From assembly GCA_002440745.1 (NCBI GenBank), contig DJVB01000024.1:19574-83573 (forward strand): DNA of 64,000 nt. The letters run 5' to 3'. The notes beneath the pieces were generated by a model. That model was not told the origin of the DNA and searched no databases. It was given only the letters and a program-made list of their open reading frames with translations. Source of the stretch: Bacteroidales bacterium UBA6267. GTDB lineage: Bacteria; Bacteroidota; Bacteroidia; Bacteroidales; UBA1556. Below, in pieces: positions 33,713 to 43,340 of this stretch. The position numbers and the translations under genes are program-made. Every line of letters starts with the position of its first letter. The first letter of the stretch is position 1.

Positions 33713-35341
33713 ATGAATCGAATTAAATTATCTCCTCAAATAAATTTTTATCGCATACTAAGCTTATTTTTTGCCTTAACCCTTTTATTCGGCTTTGGCA
33801 AACCCAATTTTGCACAAGAAACAAACGAGTCGGTAAAAAAAATCACCAGAGCAATACAATTAATTGATGGTCAATATGTTGATACTGTTGACATGCCGGT
33901 TTTGGTCGTTGAAGCCATAAAGGCAATGGTGCTCAAATTAGACCCTCACAGCAAATACCAAACAGTTGAAGAGAGTATAAAAAATCAGGAATCGTTAAAC
34001 GGAAGTTTTGGTGGAGTTGGTGTCAATTATCAGATTTTGAGAGATACAATCTTAGTTTTATCTGTGGTTGACGGTGGTCCAAGTCAACAAGCAGGGATAA
34101 AAGCCGGAGACAAAATTATTGCAGCAGATTCCACCCCACTTACAGGCAACACATTGACTTTTGATTTCATTTCCAAAAACTTACGAGGACCAATTGGTTC
34201 ATCGGTAAACCTAAAAATTAAAAGAAAAAATACCGCCCAACTCATAGACTTTAATATCACTCGGGGAGCAATTCCTATTAAAACTATTGATGCGAGTTAT
34301 CTGATCGATAAAAACACGGGATACATAAAAATCAATGGGTTTTCATTTACAACCATGAGTGAATTCAAAGCAAGTAGTATGTTTTTACAAATGCAGGGCA
34401 TGAAAAACCTAATACTTGATTTACGGGGCAATCCCGGAGGACTTATGATAGCAAGTATAAATCTTGCTGATGAATTTTTGGAACCAAATCAGTTGATAGT
34501 TTATACGGAAGGGGCACATTATAAGCGCGAAGATTACCTTTCAAAAGGTCAAGGAGATTTGAAAGACATTCGACTGGTTGTCTTGATTGATGAGCTATCA
34601 GCCTCTGCCTCAGAGATTTTTGCGGGAGCAATGCAGGATTTAGATCGGGGGTTGATCGTGGGCAGAAGAAGTTATGGAAAAGGATTAGTGGGGCGAAACT
34701 TCCCATTACCCGACGGCTCCTCCCTCCGACTCACCACCGGACATTATTATACACCAAGTGGAAGATGTATTCAAAAATCCTATTCTGAAGGAATTGATGC
34801 GTATAAGAACGATTTAGCGCAACGCTCTCAAAAAGGGGAACTTACGAATAAAGACAGTATCCTAATTATTGATTCTTTGATGTTTAAAACAAAAAATGGC
34901 AGAAATATTTACGGCGGAGGTGGTATAATACCGGATGTTTTTATTGGCTTAGACACAAATTTATCCAAAACATATTTTGACACATTGACTAAAAAGGGAA
35001 TCATAAATGCTTCGGCAGGTCATATTTTCGATGCTTATCTTAACGAGATAACTAGTTTTCAAGATTTAAAGCAATTTGAAAGCGGTTTTAAAATCACTGA
35101 AAAATATTGGCAAGAATTGATATTATTTTCTCAAAAATATTATAACTACACCATTCCAAATACCATTTCGACCTCAGATAAAAAAATGATAGAGATTGAA
35201 TTAAAAGCCCTGATAGGCAGAAATTTGTTTAATAATAGTGCCTATTATCAGCTTCGGCGCGAGAATGATATCATGTTGAAACAAAGCACCCAACTCATTC
35301 ACAGTAAAAGAGAATATTCAAAAAGAGGTATTGAACATTAG
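33713..35341 (+). CDS. S41-family C-terminal processing peptidase (CtpA-like)
   Basis: The start is set at the ATG at 33713 (MNRIKLSPQINFY) because the upstream TTG at 33692 falls inside a strong -7 box. A signal anchor runs about residues 15-34 (FALTLLFGFGKPNFAQ). PDZ (residues ~80-160: GGVGVNYQILRDTILV, then GPSQQAGIKAGDKII) and S41 core follow: DLRGNPGGLM, Ser in SASASEIFAGAMQDL, Lys in YGKGLVG. A ~150-residue tail of unknown role ends the protein. It acts in the periplasm. It is shorter than Prc and lacks its C-terminal extension. Confidence 0.92.
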   Translation: MNRIKLSPQINFYRILSLFFALTLLFGFGKPNFAQETNESVKKITRAIQLIDGQYVDTVDMPVLVVEAIKAMVLKLDPHSKYQTVEESIKNQESLNGSFGGVGVNYQILRDTILVLSVVDGGPSQQAGIKAGDKIIAADSTPLTGNTLTFDFISKNLRGPIGSSVNLKIKRKNTAQLIDFNITRGAIPIKTIDASYLIDKNTGYIKINGFSFTTMSEFKASSMFLQMQGMKNLILDLRGNPGGLMIASINLADEFLEPNQLIVYTEGAHYKREDYLSKGQGDLKDIRLVVLIDELSASASEIFAGAMQDLDRGLIVGRRSYGKGLVGRNFPLPDGSSLRLTTGHYYTPSGRCIQKSYSEGIDAYKNDLAQRSQKGELTNKDSILIIDSLMFKTKNGRNIYGGGGIIPDVFIGLDTNLSKTYFDTLTKKGIINASAGHIFDAYLNEITSFQDLKQFESGFKITEKYWQELILFSQKYYNYTIPNTISTSDKKMIEIELKALIGRNLFNNSAYYQLRRENDIMLKQSTQLIHSKREYSKRGIEH

Positions 35342-35396
35342 AAAAGTTTAACAGTTTTTCAATCAAAATTCACCTCTGTCCACGCTGATAAATAGA

Positions 35397-35404
35397 TATA
35401 TTTG
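35397..35404 (+). promoter_or_regulatory. -7 box of ahcY
   Basis: TATATTTG is a full TAnnTTTG match, 41 nt upstream of the ahcY ATG. No SAM or SAH riboswitch fits in the roughly 40-nt leader. Confidence 0.5.
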
Positions 35405-35444
35405 CCGATTCTTTATTCAGAATGAATCTAAATCTTAAAAACTT

Positions 35445-36869
35445 ATGATAGAAACAATGACAGACCAATTACCCTACAAAGTAGCCGACATCAAATTGGC
35501 ATCCTGGGGACGCAAAGAAATTGAGATTGCAGAACAGGAAATGCCTGGTTTAATGGCGGTTAGAGAAAAGTATAAAAAAGAAAAACCACTTGATGGAGTT
35601 CGTATTACCGGCTCATTACACATGACCATTCAAACAGCAGTGTTGATAGAAACCTTGCGCGATTTGGGTGCTGATGTACGTTGGGCATCTTGCAATATTT
35701 TCAGCACACAAGACCACGCTGCAGCTGCAATTGCCGAAGCAGGTATTCCGGTTTTTGCCTGGAAAGGTGAAACCCTTGCTGATTATTGGTGGTGCACCAA
35801 ACAAGCACTATCTTTTCCTGGTGGCAAAGGACCACAACTTATAGTTGATGACGGAGGAGACGCTACTCTATTGATTCACAAAGGTTTTGAGGCTGAGAAG
35901 AATCCTGAAAGTTTAAACGTAGAACCTGAGAGTGAGGAAGAGCTTGAGATTTTAAATATTTTGAAAGAAACTCTCGCTGAGGACAATACGAAATGGCACA
36001 GGACAGTTGAAGAGTGGAAAGGAGTTTCGGAAGAAACCACAACCGGAGTTCACCGCCTTTACCAAATGCACGAAAAAGGAAAACTATTAGTTCCTGCAAT
36101 CAACGTAAATGACTCCGTAACTAAGTCAAAATTCGACAATTTGTACGGATGTCGCGAAAGCTTAGCTGATGGTATCAAACGCGCAACTGATGTAATGTTA
36201 GCGGGTAAAGTTGTGGTTGTGGCCGGCTACGGAGACGTAGGAAAAGGCTCTGCTCACTCAATGCGCGCTTACGGTGCACGAGTTATCGTTACTGAAATCG
36301 ACCCAATTTGCGCTCTTCAAGCAGCAATGGAAGGATTTGAAGTTACTACAATGGAAGATGCACTTGCTGAAGGAAATATATTTGTGACAACTACAGGTAA
36401 TAAAGATGTTATCACTGTTGACCATATAAGACAAATGAAAGACCAAGCGATTGTTTGTAATATTGGCCACTTTGACAACGAGATACAAGTGTCGAAGTTG
36501 GAAAACTTCCCCGGAATCCAGAAAATCAATGTTAAGCCTCAAGTTGACGAATACAAATTCCCTGACGGTCATTCTATTTTCTTATTGGCAGAAGGTCGTT
36601 TAGTTAACTTAGGTTGTGCTACAGGACACCCATCATTTGTGATGAGTAATTCATTCACCAATCAAACTTTAGCACAAATTGACCTTTGGAAAAACAAAGA
36701 TATTTATGAAGTTGGCGTTTATCGACTCCCCAAATATCTTGACGAAGAAGTTGCTCGTTTGCATTTGGAGAAAATCGGTGTAAAACTCACCAAACTTTCT
36801 CAAGAACAAGCTGATTATATTGGTGTAAAAGTAGAAGGTCCTTACAAACCTGATCATTACAGATATTAA
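35445..36869 (+). CDS. ahcY: Adenosylhomocysteinase
   Basis: This 474-aa NAD-dependent enzyme hydrolyses S-adenosylhomocysteine to homocysteine and adenosine in the methyl cycle. The substrate domain has GSLHMTIQTAVLIETL and CNIFSTQDHAAAAIA (about residue 85). NAD binding is through VVVAGYGDVGKGSAHSMRAYG (first part near residue 258). The conserved C-terminus ends KPDHYRY. A short insert (near residues 150-190) is typical of this bacterial/plant-type subgroup. Monocistronic: it has its own -7 box upstream and a strong terminator downstream. Confidence 0.98.
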   Translation: MIETMTDQLPYKVADIKLASWGRKEIEIAEQEMPGLMAVREKYKKEKPLDGVRITGSLHMTIQTAVLIETLRDLGADVRWASCNIFSTQDHAAAAIAEAGIPVFAWKGETLADYWWCTKQALSFPGGKGPQLIVDDGGDATLLIHKGFEAEKNPESLNVEPESEEELEILNILKETLAEDNTKWHRTVEEWKGVSEETTTGVHRLYQMHEKGKLLVPAINVNDSVTKSKFDNLYGCRESLADGIKRATDVMLAGKVVVVAGYGDVGKGSAHSMRAYGARVIVTEIDPICALQAAMEGFEVTTMEDALAEGNIFVTTTGNKDVITVDHIRQMKDQAIVCNIGHFDNEIQVSKLENFPGIQKINVKPQVDEYKFPDGHSIFLLAEGRLVNLGCATGHPSFVMSNSFTNQTLAQIDLWKNKDIYEVGVYRLPKYLDEEVARLHLEKIGVKLTKLSQEQADYIGVKVEGPYKPDHYRY

Positions 36870-36880
36870 AATAAATATAA

Positions 36881-36912
36881 GGCCTTCAACTCATTGGGTT
36901 GAAGGCTTTTTT
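36881..36912 (+). terminator. Rho-independent terminator of ahcY
   Basis: GCCTTCAAC and GTTGAAGGC form a perfect 9-bp stem around a 7-nt loop and run into TTTTTT, 12 bp after the stop codon. Confidence 0.9.
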
Positions 36913-36939
36913 ATGTCCAAACCTTAAATTTTTATCAAA

Positions 36940-37116
36940 ATGGAACCAAAAGAACAAGTAATCAAAGCATTAAAAGATTCAAAAGAACCTTTAAAATCGG
37001 GGGATATTGCTTCAATCACCGGTTTAGACAAAGCAGTTGTTGACAAGCAAATTAAAGTTTTAAAAACGGAAGGTCTCATCGATTCTCCAAAACGTTGTTT
37101 TTATAGTCCAAAATAA
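36940..37116 (+). CDS. Small winged-helix DNA-binding protein (58 aa)
   Basis: This short ORF (ATG at 36940, TAA at 37114) lies between the ahcY terminator and the NamZ gene. It starts MEPKEQVIKALKDSKEPLKS. The helix-turn-helix is GDIASITGLDKAVVDKQIKVL, quoted in part here as GLDKAVVDKQIKVL, and the wing strands are GLIDSPKRCFYSP. The size and pattern resemble free-standing wHTH domains such as the DprA C-terminal domain or MarR-like fragments. It codes with the same composition as its neighbours, and its stop is 7 bp from the next start, so it may be the first gene of the namZ operon. The target is unknown. Confidence 0.75.
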   Translation: MEPKEQVIKALKDSKEPLKSGDIASITGLDKAVVDKQIKVLKTEGLIDSPKRCFYSPK

Positions 37117-37123
37117 AACCCAA

Positions 37124-38335
37124 TTGAAACATATCTTCGCCATTTTTCTTCTATTTTTCACTTCAATTCTTGGGTGTCAAAGTCAAGATATTGAACCGAT
37201 TACAAAAAAAGGTCCCGATACGATTCTGCAAACAGGTGCGGAGCAAACGGAGCTATACTTGCCCATTATTCAAGGAAAACAAGTTGCAGTTGTCACCAAT
37301 CAAACCGGTATTATTGGGCAAAAGCATCTTGTTGATTCGCTACTTTCAAAAGGTATCAACGTGATAAAAGTGATGAGCCCTGAGCATGGATTTCGTGGAC
37401 AAGCGGCAGCAGGTGAGCAGGTAAAATCGAGCGTGGATGCAAAGACAGGTTTGCCAATCGTTTCGCTCTATGGCGACCATAAAAAGCCCACGGCTTCCGA
37501 TTTGTCGGACGTGGATATTGTTTTGTTTGATTTACAAGATGTTGGAGTGCGGTTTTATACTTATATAAGCACATTGCAATATGTTATGGAAGCTTGTGCT
37601 GAGTTTAATAAGCCATTGATTATACTTGACAGACCCAACCCAAACGGTCATTTTGTTGACGGACCTGTTTTAAAAGACGGCTTTAAATCCTTTGTGGGAA
37701 TGCAACCGATTCCAATTGTGCACGGAATGACCATAGGGGAATATGCAAAAATGCTCAACGGAGAAGGTTGGCTTAAGGATAAGGTTCAATGCAATTTAAC
37801 CGTTATAAAAATCAAAAACTACACGCATAACACAAGATATGTCTTACCAATTGCCCCCTCTCCTAACCTTCCCACTATCGAATCCATTTATCTTTATCCG
37901 AGTTTATGTCTTTTTGAAGGCACTCCGATAAGCATTGGCCGGGGAACGAAATCCCCATTTGAAATTTACGGACATCCTGATTTTAAGCAATTTGACACCA
38001 TATTTATTCCAAAGCCAATTCCGGGAAAATCGAATAATCCAAAATGGAAAAATCAATCATGTAAGGGATACTATTTGGGAAATTTCGCCAAAGAAATTGG
38101 GCCTGGTTTTAATCAAATAAATCTATTTTGGTTGATAGATGCCTATAATGAATTAGGAAAACCAAAAGGATTTTTCACATCTTTTTTTAATCTTTTAGCC
38201 GGATCTGATAAACTTAGCAAGCAAATTGAATCAGGTTTAAGCGAAGAAGAAATCAAGAAAAGTTGGCAAGAAGACATTAACGCTTTTAAACTTATACGGT
38301 CGAAATATTTGCTTTATCCTGATTTTACCAATTAA
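37124..38335 (+). CDS. namZ: NamZ-type exo-beta-N-acetylmuramidase (DUF1343), lipoprotein
   Basis: This 403-aa protein of the DUF1343 family includes characterised exo-N-acetylmuramidases acting on peptidoglycan fragments. The start is TTG at 37124, which immediately gives a lipoprotein leader MKHIFAIFLLFFTSILGC (Cys18). Conserved blocks include VAVVTNQTGIIG, MSPEHGFRG, VSLYGDHKKPTASDLSDVD, VFDLQDVGVRFYTYISTL, DRPNPN and YPSLCLFEGTPISIGRGT. Together with the GlcNAc kinase-like protein at 11.7 kb it would suit cell-wall recycling, but they are not linked here. It is preceded by the small wHTH gene. Confidence 0.88.
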   Translation: MKHIFAIFLLFFTSILGCQSQDIEPITKKGPDTILQTGAEQTELYLPIIQGKQVAVVTNQTGIIGQKHLVDSLLSKGINVIKVMSPEHGFRGQAAAGEQVKSSVDAKTGLPIVSLYGDHKKPTASDLSDVDIVLFDLQDVGVRFYTYISTLQYVMEACAEFNKPLIILDRPNPNGHFVDGPVLKDGFKSFVGMQPIPIVHGMTIGEYAKMLNGEGWLKDKVQCNLTVIKIKNYTHNTRYVLPIAPSPNLPTIESIYLYPSLCLFEGTPISIGRGTKSPFEIYGHPDFKQFDTIFIPKPIPGKSNNPKWKNQSCKGYYLGNFAKEIGPGFNQINLFWLIDAYNELGKPKGFFTSFFNLLAGSDKLSKQIESGLSEEEIKKSWQEDINAFKLIRSKYLLYPDFTN

Positions 38336-38338
38336 GAA

Positions 38339-40420
38339 ATGAAAGAGAATCTGAGAAATAGCTTACTGAACAATCTTGTTTCACTTCAAAAACTGTTCTT
38401 ATTAGCTTTAGCTTTCTTATTGTATTTCAACACTTTGCATCATGAGTGGGCCTTAGACGACACCATGATGATTACTGAAAACAAATACACGAAGGGAGGA
38501 TGGGAAGGTCTGGTGAAAATTTTCACCTCTGACGCATTTGCCGGTTATCTTGGCGAAGGGAAAACTCTACTCCCGGGGGGTCGGTATCGACCTCTAAGTC
38601 AGGCTTTTTTCAATATCTATTACAGTGTTTTTGGATTACAACCCTTTGGACTACATTTAATATCCGTACTACTTTTTGGCCTGACAGCGCTTCTGCTTTT
38701 CAAAAATCTCCGAACCATAATTCCAGATTCAAAATCAGCTTTGTCCATACCCTTTTTGACAACAGTTTTATACGTCTCACACCCATTACATACCGAAGTT
38801 GTAGCCAATATCAAAAGCCTTGATCTGATTTTGTCTATGCTATTTACGATGCTGAGCCTACAATTTGCCTTGTCCTATATACGTTCCCACAAAATCATAC
38901 ATCTTATCCTTATAGCGATTTTCTTTTTCTTAGGTGCCCTCTCAAAAGAAACAACCTTGACCTTTTTAGCCATAATTCCTTTAACCATTTATATTTTCGA
39001 AAAGCCGAAATTTAAAGATTTGGGGGTTTTAAGTTTACCGCTAATTCTCTCAACAACAGCATATTTTTATCTGAGATGGGCAGCAGTTGGCAATAATCTC
39101 GATATAGAAGTTACGGAATTATTGAACAATCCATTTCTTGAAGCCACTGCGGTGGAGAAATATGCAACCCTTTTCTATACTTGGCTGCTTTATCTTAAAC
39201 TTACCATTTTCCCCTTCCCGCTCACTCACGATTATTACCCTTATACCATCGGACTAAAAACATTCTCCAATCCATTGGTTATCTTAAGTTTAGCTGCTCA
39301 TTCGTTAGCAATTTTCATCGCCGCAAAACAATTTATTAAATACCTTATAAAAGGCATAAAACCAAATTTGGTTGCTTATGGCATCATGTTCTATCTGTTG
39401 GTTTTTAGTATCTCCAGCAATTTGTTAATCAATATTGGAGCTTTTATGAACGAGCGATTCATCTTTATCGCCAATATTGGTTTATTTTTAATGGTAGCGA
39501 GTTTTATTTCTCACCTTCTCAACAAGCTAACTAACTTAAAACCAATAATCATTTCCTCATTTTTCAGTGTCATTTTGGTTTTTTCTATTCTTACTGTAAA
39601 TCGAAATCGTGCGTGGAAAGACGATTTAACCCTTTTCACAACGGATGTGAAAACCTCTTGGAATAGCGCAAAATGTACGGTATCGGCAGGTGGAAAAACC
39701 TACGAAACTGCATTGCAAGAAAGAAACAAAATCAAAAAAGAAAGATTATTGAATGACGCATATCGCTATGCAAAACAAGGAGTTACGATTCATCCTAAAT
39801 ATTTTCAAGGTTGGATGATTTTGGGAAATATCAGTTATGAAATGAATCGTTTTGAGGAAGCATTAATCTGTTACGACAACTGTCTGCGGTTAGTCAATGG
39901 GAATCTGGATGTGCTTAGCAATATCAGGAATTTGGCAATAAAATCCAGAGAAAATGATTTGATTCATGTTTCGGATAAAGCCTTAAAAATACTATCGGAT
40001 AATCAGTTTAAGCCCGCGAACACACTTTATCTAAAGGCTTATAATCTTGAAAAAAAGGGCGAAATTGACTCAGCAATTTTAACACTACAGAATGTGATAA
40101 AAATTGATTCGGCAAATGCGGATGCCTATAATAAAATGGGGCAAATCATTGGGCAATATAAAAATGACTTAGAAACCTCGAAGCTATATTTGCTAAAATC
40201 ATTGGAATTAAATCCGTTAAATTCTTCCACATTAGAGAATCTCGGAACCCTTTTTGCCATTCAAGGAGATTTGTCGAAGGCATTATACTATTTTAAAGAA
40301 TCGCATAAGGTAAACCCTTCTAATAAACAGATATATAGTAATATAGCTAATGTTTATAGAAATTTAGGGAATGAAGAAGAGGCGAATCTTTGGATGGAAA
40401 AAATAGAAAAAATGAACTAA
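38339..40420 (+). CDS. TMTC-like multi-pass membrane protein with C-terminal TPR repeats
   Basis: This 693-aa protein has an N-terminal GT-C-like membrane domain with about ten TM helices (residues 15-430). Near its first periplasmic loop is HHEWALDDTMMITEN, whose DD resembles the GT-C catalytic acids, followed by GGRYRPLSQAFFNIYYSVFG (the RPL motif of TMTC/DUF1736 proteins). The C-terminal third is tetratricopeptide repeats (PKYFQGWMILGNISYEMNR and SNKQIYSNIANVYRNLGNE). TMTC proteins are protein O-mannosyltransferases in animals, and the bacterial role is unproven. Its start lies 3 bp from the NamZ stop. It converges with the PorE-like gene, overlapping by 4 bp. Confidence 0.82.
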   Translation: MKENLRNSLLNNLVSLQKLFLLALAFLLYFNTLHHEWALDDTMMITENKYTKGGWEGLVKIFTSDAFAGYLGEGKTLLPGGRYRPLSQAFFNIYYSVFGLQPFGLHLISVLLFGLTALLLFKNLRTIIPDSKSALSIPFLTTVLYVSHPLHTEVVANIKSLDLILSMLFTMLSLQFALSYIRSHKIIHLILIAIFFFLGALSKETTLTFLAIIPLTIYIFEKPKFKDLGVLSLPLILSTTAYFYLRWAAVGNNLDIEVTELLNNPFLEATAVEKYATLFYTWLLYLKLTIFPFPLTHDYYPYTIGLKTFSNPLVILSLAAHSLAIFIAAKQFIKYLIKGIKPNLVAYGIMFYLLVFSISSNLLINIGAFMNERFIFIANIGLFLMVASFISHLLNKLTNLKPIIISSFFSVILVFSILTVNRNRAWKDDLTLFTTDVKTSWNSAKCTVSAGGKTYETALQERNKIKKERLLNDAYRYAKQGVTIHPKYFQGWMILGNISYEMNRFEEALICYDNCLRLVNGNLDVLSNIRNLAIKSRENDLIHVSDKALKILSDNQFKPANTLYLKAYNLEKKGEIDSAILTLQNVIKIDSANADAYNKMGQIIGQYKNDLETSKLYLLKSLELNPLNSSTLENLGTLFAIQGDLSKALYYFKESHKVNPSNKQIYSNIANVYRNLGNEEEANLWMEKIEKMN

Positions 40421-42126
40421 TCTGTAGGGAGCAACTTTACATTCATTTCAATTAGTTTATTGCGCTTATCCCTTTCTTCTATGGTTATATTTTCAATAAC
40501 GGTATCTTGAAAGCCCTTTCGCGAAAATATAATTTTCCATCTACCTGGAGGTAGAATTACAGAATACTTAGCGTTGCTATCTTTGGCTCTAAACTTCCCA
40601 AAAACCTCCCCATTATCCAAATTCACCGCTGAAATCTTGACATCCACTTTTTGATATGGAGTTTTTGTTGCTAACACTTTGTAAGCCGCAACGCTATCCT
40701 TTTTTTGCAGGAGCAGACGCTTATATTCATGATTAACAGGAAAATTAAGTGTATCAATATGATCATTCCATCGTTTCAACTGCTCCATAAAACATACGGA
40801 ATCCTGATCTAAGATAGTTCCGTAAACCACTGAATATGTTGGATCTACGTTTCTGAAAACAACCCTATAAATATCTAAGTCGCCAAAACCATCTTCTCTG
40901 AAAGATGAAATATATCCATACCGACCACTTTTGCTAATAGAAATCGTCAAATCGTCTAAGGTAGTGTTGATGGGATAGCCCAAATTTTGAATTCTTTTCA
41001 CGTGAGTGGAGTCGGAATAATTCCACAAGCACTTATAGATGTCGTACCCCCCCATAGAATTATGGCCTTCTGAAGCAAAATAAAAATGTTTACCATCCGG
41101 AGAAAAATAAGGAAAATCCTCATCATAAGTAGTGTTAACCACCGAATCTAAAAGCTTGGCCGAGCTCCAGTATCCATTAGGCATTCTAAAACTCATGTAT
41201 AAATCTTTTCCTCCAACGCCATCGCTGCGATTGGCACTAAAAATCAAATATTTACCATTTGGACTAATGGTAAGAGAATGAATCTTTTCGTATCGAACAT
41301 CTTGAATAAAAATCGGCTGCAAATCGCGATAATACTTTCCTTGCTTTTTTGAATAAAAGGTCTGCTTATTACCTTTTATATCTTCTTGAATAACAAACAT
41401 ATTCAAGCCGTCAGAAGTCAGTCCGACAATTTTCTCAATATTTGTTGAATTAACTGAAGAAGGCAATCGGGTGCTTTTTTTCCATTTCCCAAATTTAAAA
41501 ACGGACATGTAAATATCTGAGGGATAATAGCCATCATAGAATTGATAATTACCAAGATTGGTTTTTCGTTGCGAATTAAAAATCACCACAGATTCGTTGG
41601 AAGGAACAAACGGATTGAAGTCAGGGGCATCGCTGTTAACCAATTTTCCCAAATTCTCAATGTCCACTTCAACAGGGTTTGCAATATGTTTAACTGCATT
41701 TTGAACAACTTCGATCATCCGAGTCGCAGGTATCCGATTATTATCATTTTTCACTTCTTTCAAAAATGTCTCAAAAGATTTGATTGCATCATCGAATCGG
41801 TAGTTTTGCAAATAAGCAACTCCTAAGTCGTAATAAGCCTGAGGGTCAAATTTTTCCTGTTTTACAACATACTCCAGATGATACAAAGCTTTTGTTTTAT
41901 CCGTATTGAGATGGATATAACAAATACCGGCACCATGATGAAAGTCCACGTTGTCGGGGTCGTCCGACAGCAGCATTTTAAACTCTTTGAGCCCGTCAAC
42001 ATAGTTTTTAAAATGCAAACAATATTTGGCAAACTTGGGATCAGGTTTATAGTCGGCAGAAAGCTCCTGCCCACGAGCAACCAAACTCCATAAAAGAGCA
42101 ATCACAAATAAACCTAAAAATCTCAT
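40417..42126 (-). CDS. TPR plus PD40 beta-propeller exported protein, PorE-like without OmpA domain
   Basis: This 569-aa exported protein has a signal peptide (MRFLGLFVIALLWSLVARGQ). TPR repeats span residues 25-150 (DNVDFHHGAGICYIHL, PQAYYDLGVAYLQNY). PD40/WD40-like propeller blades follow: TISPNGKYLIFSANRSDGVG and YFSPDGKHFYFASEG with GGYDIYKC, then ISSFREDGFGDLDIY. The C-terminal ~100 residues hold a carboxypeptidase-regulatory-like beta domain (PPGRWKIIFSRKGFQDTV). T9SS PorE and related proteins share the TPR-propeller-CRD order but end in an OmpA peptidoglycan-binding domain, which is missing here. It is likely periplasmic or envelope-associated. Confidence 0.82.
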   Translation of the reverse strand: MRFLGLFVIALLWSLVARGQELSADYKPDPKFAKYCLHFKNYVDGLKEFKMLLSDDPDNVDFHHGAGICYIHLNTDKTKALYHLEYVVKQEKFDPQAYYDLGVAYLQNYRFDDAIKSFETFLKEVKNDNNRIPATRMIEVVQNAVKHIANPVEVDIENLGKLVNSDAPDFNPFVPSNESVVIFNSQRKTNLGNYQFYDGYYPSDIYMSVFKFGKWKKSTRLPSSVNSTNIEKIVGLTSDGLNMFVIQEDIKGNKQTFYSKKQGKYYRDLQPIFIQDVRYEKIHSLTISPNGKYLIFSANRSDGVGGKDLYMSFRMPNGYWSSAKLLDSVVNTTYDEDFPYFSPDGKHFYFASEGHNSMGGYDIYKCLWNYSDSTHVKRIQNLGYPINTTLDDLTISISKSGRYGYISSFREDGFGDLDIYRVVFRNVDPTYSVVYGTILDQDSVCFMEQLKRWNDHIDTLNFPVNHEYKRLLLQKKDSVAAYKVLATKTPYQKVDVKISAVNLDNGEVFGKFRAKDSNAKYSVILPPGRWKIIFSRKGFQDTVIENITIEERDKRNKLIEMNVKLLPTD

Positions 42127-42191
42127 AATTAATTGAAAAATAATTAGTTATTACTAATTAAATAAAACTATATTATCCAAATTTATATTGA

Positions 42192-42199
42192 CGAAAATA
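42192..42199 (-). promoter_or_regulatory. -7-like box of the PorE-like gene
   Basis: TATTTTCG on the minus strand, 66 nt upstream of the ATG at 42126, matches the -7 motif at all but one base. Confidence 0.35.
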
Positions 42200-42333
42200 G
42201 CAATCTTGACCACGGCATTCAATATGATATTTTGCAAACTTTTCAACAAAACACTGTGATAAAATAGCCTGTGAAAACAATTTTATTTTTAACCTAAAAA
42301 CACCTTAACAATCAACCTTACAGAAACTTAACA

Positions 42334-43323
42334 TCAAAACCTCTTACCTACAAAGATTCTGACATTTCCATTTTGCCAGTTAATTGAAGGAATATTATCA
42401 TCTTTGCTATCCACCGAAAGAATTGCGGTATTCATCGAAACTCCACTAAAATACTTCATTCCGTTATAACCGAAAGCAATTCGAGGAACCATACCAACAC
42501 CCGGAATTACTTTCCTGTAAGGGGAATGCAAGTGTGAATCATAGCGCAAAACTCCAATGGACGGAGTCATAGCCAAACTTGCCGTAAGGTAGAAATACTT
42601 TGGTAAAATCAGGTTATACGCATAGCCAAAAGAAAGGGATAAACTATTGCGGTTCAACTCATTGATAGGATCAAAGGTGGCGAAATATGAATTTTTTGGA
42701 AACATGGAAGAATCGGAAACAAGTGCAGTAATATTAAATTTTCCTCCAAGAAAAAAGGAACCTGCACTCTTTTTTTGAATGGCATTAGAGACAAATGCAG
42801 CTTTATACGAAAACTTTTTATGATTGAAAATATAGGTGTAAGCCATTCCAAATGAAGCCATTGCAATGTCGCCACGGATGTAATAAGGGTCACCGGTTTC
42901 CCATCCTGCGAAAACTTCATCCATATTTCGGAGATAATATGACTTATAAAACAAAAATGTCAGATCGAAAACCGACCGATTTCCGAAAGCATTCATCTGC
43001 AAATCAAGCCTTTTTGTATCGCCATAGATTTCGTCATCATTGTTTATAAATTTAAAATTCAAGGCGATACCAATACCGATAAATCTCCAATTGAACCCCA
43101 TTCCAATATTGAAAGGATCATTGGAAGCGTAAGTTAGCGTTTGTTTGTTAATTTCATCAATGAATCTTATATCCGTAAATTTTTGTTTTCCATAAATCCA
43201 AAGCTGAAATCTTTTCGACATATCAATTATATTTTCCTCATTATCAGACGTCTGGGCTATAAGTCCGAAAGAATTAAAGAGAAAAACTGTGAGAAAAAGC
43301 GTATAAAAAAGTTTGCGTTTCAT
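42334..43323 (-). CDS. DUF4421-family outer membrane barrel protein
   Basis: This 329-aa protein has a signal peptide (MKRKLFYTLFLTVFLFNSFGLIAQ) and a strand-rich body. Motifs recalling DUF4421 are YASNDPFNIGMGFNWRFIG, DLTFLFYKSYYLRNMDE, YTYIFNHKKFSYKAAF and KKSAGSFFLGG. The C-terminus ends VRIFVGKRF, an aromatic-ended barrel signature. It shares the SAGSF-type block and overall order with the protein at 28.2 kb, so the two are paralogues by eye. It is probably an outer-membrane barrel. The function is unknown. Confidence 0.8.
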   Translation of the reverse strand: MKRKLFYTLFLTVFLFNSFGLIAQTSDNEENIIDMSKRFQLWIYGKQKFTDIRFIDEINKQTLTYASNDPFNIGMGFNWRFIGIGIALNFKFINNDDEIYGDTKRLDLQMNAFGNRSVFDLTFLFYKSYYLRNMDEVFAGWETGDPYYIRGDIAMASFGMAYTYIFNHKKFSYKAAFVSNAIQKKSAGSFFLGGKFNITALVSDSSMFPKNSYFATFDPINELNRNSLSLSFGYAYNLILPKYFYLTASLAMTPSIGVLRYDSHLHSPYRKVIPGVGMVPRIAFGYNGMKYFSGVSMNTAILSVDSKDDNIPSINWQNGNVRIFVGKRF

Positions 43324-43340
43324 TTGGAAAACACGAATTA

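Noticed and set aside
35342..35444. SAM/SAH riboswitch upstream of ahcY
   Set aside because: The -7 box leaves a leader of only about 40 nt, with no pairing typical of these riboswitches.
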